NCBI RefSeq assembly: GCF_003247215.1
Contig: NZ_QKAP01000011.1
Span: 1-34,297, forward strand
Length of the DNA: 34,297 nucleotides
Source of the DNA: Malonomonas rubra
GTDB taxonomy: Bacteria; Desulfobacterota; Desulfuromonadia; Desulfuromonadales; Geopsychrobacteraceae
Direction of reading: 5' to 3'
Shown: one piece after another, positions 32,613-34,297 of the stretch
Position numbering within the stretch: the first letter of the stretch is position 1
Layout of the letters: each line of letters begins with the position of its first letter
Translations under genes and position numbers: made by a program
The notes under the pieces: model-generated
What the model was told of the DNA's origin: nothing
Seen by the model: only the letters and a program-made list of their open reading frames with translations
Database searches by the model: none

Positions 32613-34297
32613 TTGCTGGAAAAAAAACTTTGCAACCTATTTAAACGTTATCCGCACAAGTCGCTGCAGCGGCGCGATATTGCCGAAATTCTGAACCTGC
32701 ATGGCGGTGAGCGGAAGCAATTGACAGCTATATTGCGAAAAATGGTGTCTGACGGAATGGTTGAACTGAAAAAGGGGAGGTATCGCCAAGGGCAGCAGAC
32801 GCAGGCGATTCAGGGTACATTCTCTCTCGCGGAGCGAGGCTACGGATTTGTGCGGCCGGAAATTTCGCAGCGGGAAGATTTGTTCATTCCGGAAAAGTCG
32901 GTCGCTGATGCCATGCATGGTGACCTGGTTTCAGCGCAACAACTTGGTTTCGATCGCAGCGGTCGGCCATACGGGAAGATAATCAAGATTCTGCAGCGGG
33001 CACATCGTTCGGTGCTTGGTATCTATCATCAGCAGCGCGGACGCGCCTGGGTTGTGCCGCTCGATCAGTACGTTGCTAAAACCGTTTATGTACGGATGGA
33101 GGGGAGCATTGATGCAGAACCGGGTCAGGTCGTACGGGTGGAATTTCTCCGCTATCCGTCCGCTAAGTCTGCCGGGAGTGGGCGGGTTGTAGAAGTTCTT
33201 GGTGATCAGGATGATCCGCAGGTCGATATCGAAACCGTGATTCGCACTTATGAGCTCCCGCGATATTTTTCAATGCCCGCGCTTGTCGAGGCCGAGTCGG
33301 TAGCAACCGGAATCGTACCTGAAGATTTGACGGATCGCACTGATCTAAGAGGTTTGCCGTTGGTAACCATTGATGGCGAGACGGCAAAGGACTTCGACGA
33401 TGCTGTGGCTTTGCGGCAAGAGGAAGAGGGCAAATTTCGACTCTGGGTCTGTATTGCGGATGTTGCCCATTATGTAACAACGAAGGGCGCACTTGATGGA
33501 GATGCCCGTGAGAGGGGGACCAGTATTTATTTTCCCGGTTATTGTCTGCCGATGCTGCCGGAAAATTTGAGCAACGGCATCTGTTCGTTAAATCCGCATG
33601 AAGATCGCTTGGTGATGGCAGTCGAGTTGTTGTTTGATAATCGCGGCCATTGTGTCAAAGCTGATTTCTATCCAGCGGTGATGCGTAGTGCCGCCCGCCT
33701 AACATACACCGAAGTTGCAAATTTTTTAAGCCTTGCCGAGAAAACGAACGATCTACCTGTGTCGGTTGCAGAACAGCTGCCGCTGATGGCTGAGTTGGCT
33801 GGATTGCTTGGGAAAATGCGCCGAGAGCGGGGGTGCTTGGAGTTGGATGTGCCGGATGTGGAGATCGAACTGGATGAAAGTGGCTTCCCACGCGCGGTTT
33901 CGAAAACCAAGCGCACTATAGCGCACCGTTTGATCGAAGAGTTCATGCTGGCGGCCAACGAAGCCGTGGCAGATTTTTTAGAGAAACGAAACTATTCGTT
34001 TCTCTATCGTGTTCATGAACAGCCGACTCTCGATAAGTTGCAGGAGTTTCAGCAGCTGGCAGCTGAGTGTGGTGTCGGTTTGGTGTTGCAGAAAAATCTA
34101 CAGCGGGAAATACAGCGCCTGCTTGACGAAATTGCTGAACGGCCTGAAGCTCGTTTGCTTAATCAGCAGTTGTTACGCAGCCTGCAGCAGGCCCAATATA
34201 CGCCTCTGAATAAGGGACACTTCGGTCTAGCTGCCCAATCTTATTGTCATTTCACCTCTCCGATCCGTCGCTACCCCGATCTGCAGGTGCATCGCAC
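32613..34297 (+). CDS. rnr: Ribonuclease R (3' end beyond the window)
   Basis: The frame is open from TTG 32613 to the window edge (561 codons seen). AGGAGG at 32597-32602 lies 10 nt before the TTG; no in-frame ATG or GTG fits. N-terminal winged-helix region (HKSLQRRDIAEILNLHGGER), cold-shock/OB domains (GTFSLAERGYGFVRPE), then the RNB catalytic domain with the aspartate cluster VTIDGETAKDFDDAVAL, YFPGYCLPMLPENLSNGICS LNP, and HRLIEEFMLAANEAVADFL. The last residues, SYCHFTSPIRRYPDLQVHR, are the RNB end; the S1 domain should follow outside. It degrades structured RNA 3'-5' in the cytoplasm. Confidence 0.95.
   Translation, partial: MLEKKLCNLFKRYPHKSLQRRDIAEILNLHGGERKQLTAILRKMVSDGMVELKKGRYRQGQQTQAIQGTFSLAERGYGFVRPEISQREDLFIPEKSVADAMHGDLVSAQQLGFDRSGRPYGKIIKILQRAHRSVLGIYHQQRGRAWVVPLDQYVAKTVYVRMEGSIDAEPGQVVRVEFLRYPSAKSAGSGRVVEVLGDQDDPQVDIETVIRTYELPRYFSMPALVEAESVATGIVPEDLTDRTDLRGLPLVTIDGETAKDFDDAVALRQEEEGKFRLWVCIADVAHYVTTKGALDGDARERGTSIYFPGYCLPMLPENLSNGICSLNPHEDRLVMAVELLFDNRGHCVKADFYPAVMRSAARLTYTEVANFLSLAEKTNDLPVSVAEQLPLMAELAGLLGKMRRERGCLELDVPDVEIELDESGFPRAVSKTKRTIAHRLIEEFMLAANEAVADFLEKRNYSFLYRVHEQPTLDKLQEFQQLAAECGVGLVLQKNLQREIQRLLDEIAERPEARLLNQQLLRSLQQAQYTPLNKGHFGLAAQSYCHFTSPIRRYPDLQVHR

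Overview
The window looks like chromosomal DNA from a Desulfuromonadales/Geobacterales-type bacterium (Desulfuromonas, Pelobacter or Geobacter relatives). This is an inference from gene content and order, not a database match. It rests on malate dehydrogenase directly upstream of a four-subunit 2-oxoglutarate:ferredoxin oxidoreductase (delta-alpha-beta-gamma), AcnB aconitase close by, a minor-pilin operon ending in a very large PilY1, and many low-molecular-weight ferredoxins and sensory genes.

Layout. 1-3486: an EI24/CysZ-like membrane protein overlapping a TPR + HExxH (peptidase MA-like) exported protein, a convergent small coiled-coil gene, then class I fructose-1,6-bisphosphatase. 3487-7000: a decayed accessory zone. 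It holds a shattered secreted/membrane protein pseudogene, one intact DUF1971 (TehB-like cupin) gene with a possible leader ORF, an IS1595-type transposase remnant fused to the tail of an IS481-type transposase, and the end of a receiver domain from a lost hybrid kinase. 7004-12535: a REC-GGDEF diguanylate cyclase, hisS, aspS and a DUF4398/LysM lipoprotein, ending in a strong terminator.

12640-20600: the oxidative TCA block: mdh | korDABC | FKBP-type PPIase | acnB, each separated by intrinsic terminators. mdh, kor and acnB each carry a copy of the same 15-bp palindrome, TGTATAC-N-GTATACA, lying on or next to the predicted -10 box. This suggests one repressor controls the 2-oxoglutarate arm of the cycle, and it is the most coherent regulatory signal in the window.

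20671-23279 (minus strand): a tight five-gene cluster of ferredoxin, lipoprotein, HD-domain hydrolase, DedA membrane protein and YceH/DUF480. 23438-32507 (plus): an orphan sensor histidine kinase, then the minor pilin operon fimT/fimU-like, pilW, pilV, pilX, pilY1, preceded by an excellent sigma-54 (-24/-12) promoter. pilY1 contains a perfect 2 x 18-bp inverted repeat inside its coding sequence and two EF-hand-like calcium loops. 32613-end: RNase R, cut off by the window edge.

I found no tRNA, rRNA, CRISPR array or obvious phage. No wholly new multi-gene system is evident. The best leads are the shared TCA operator, the pilY1 palindrome, the sigma-54 minor-pilin promoter and the uncharacterised minus-strand five-gene cluster.
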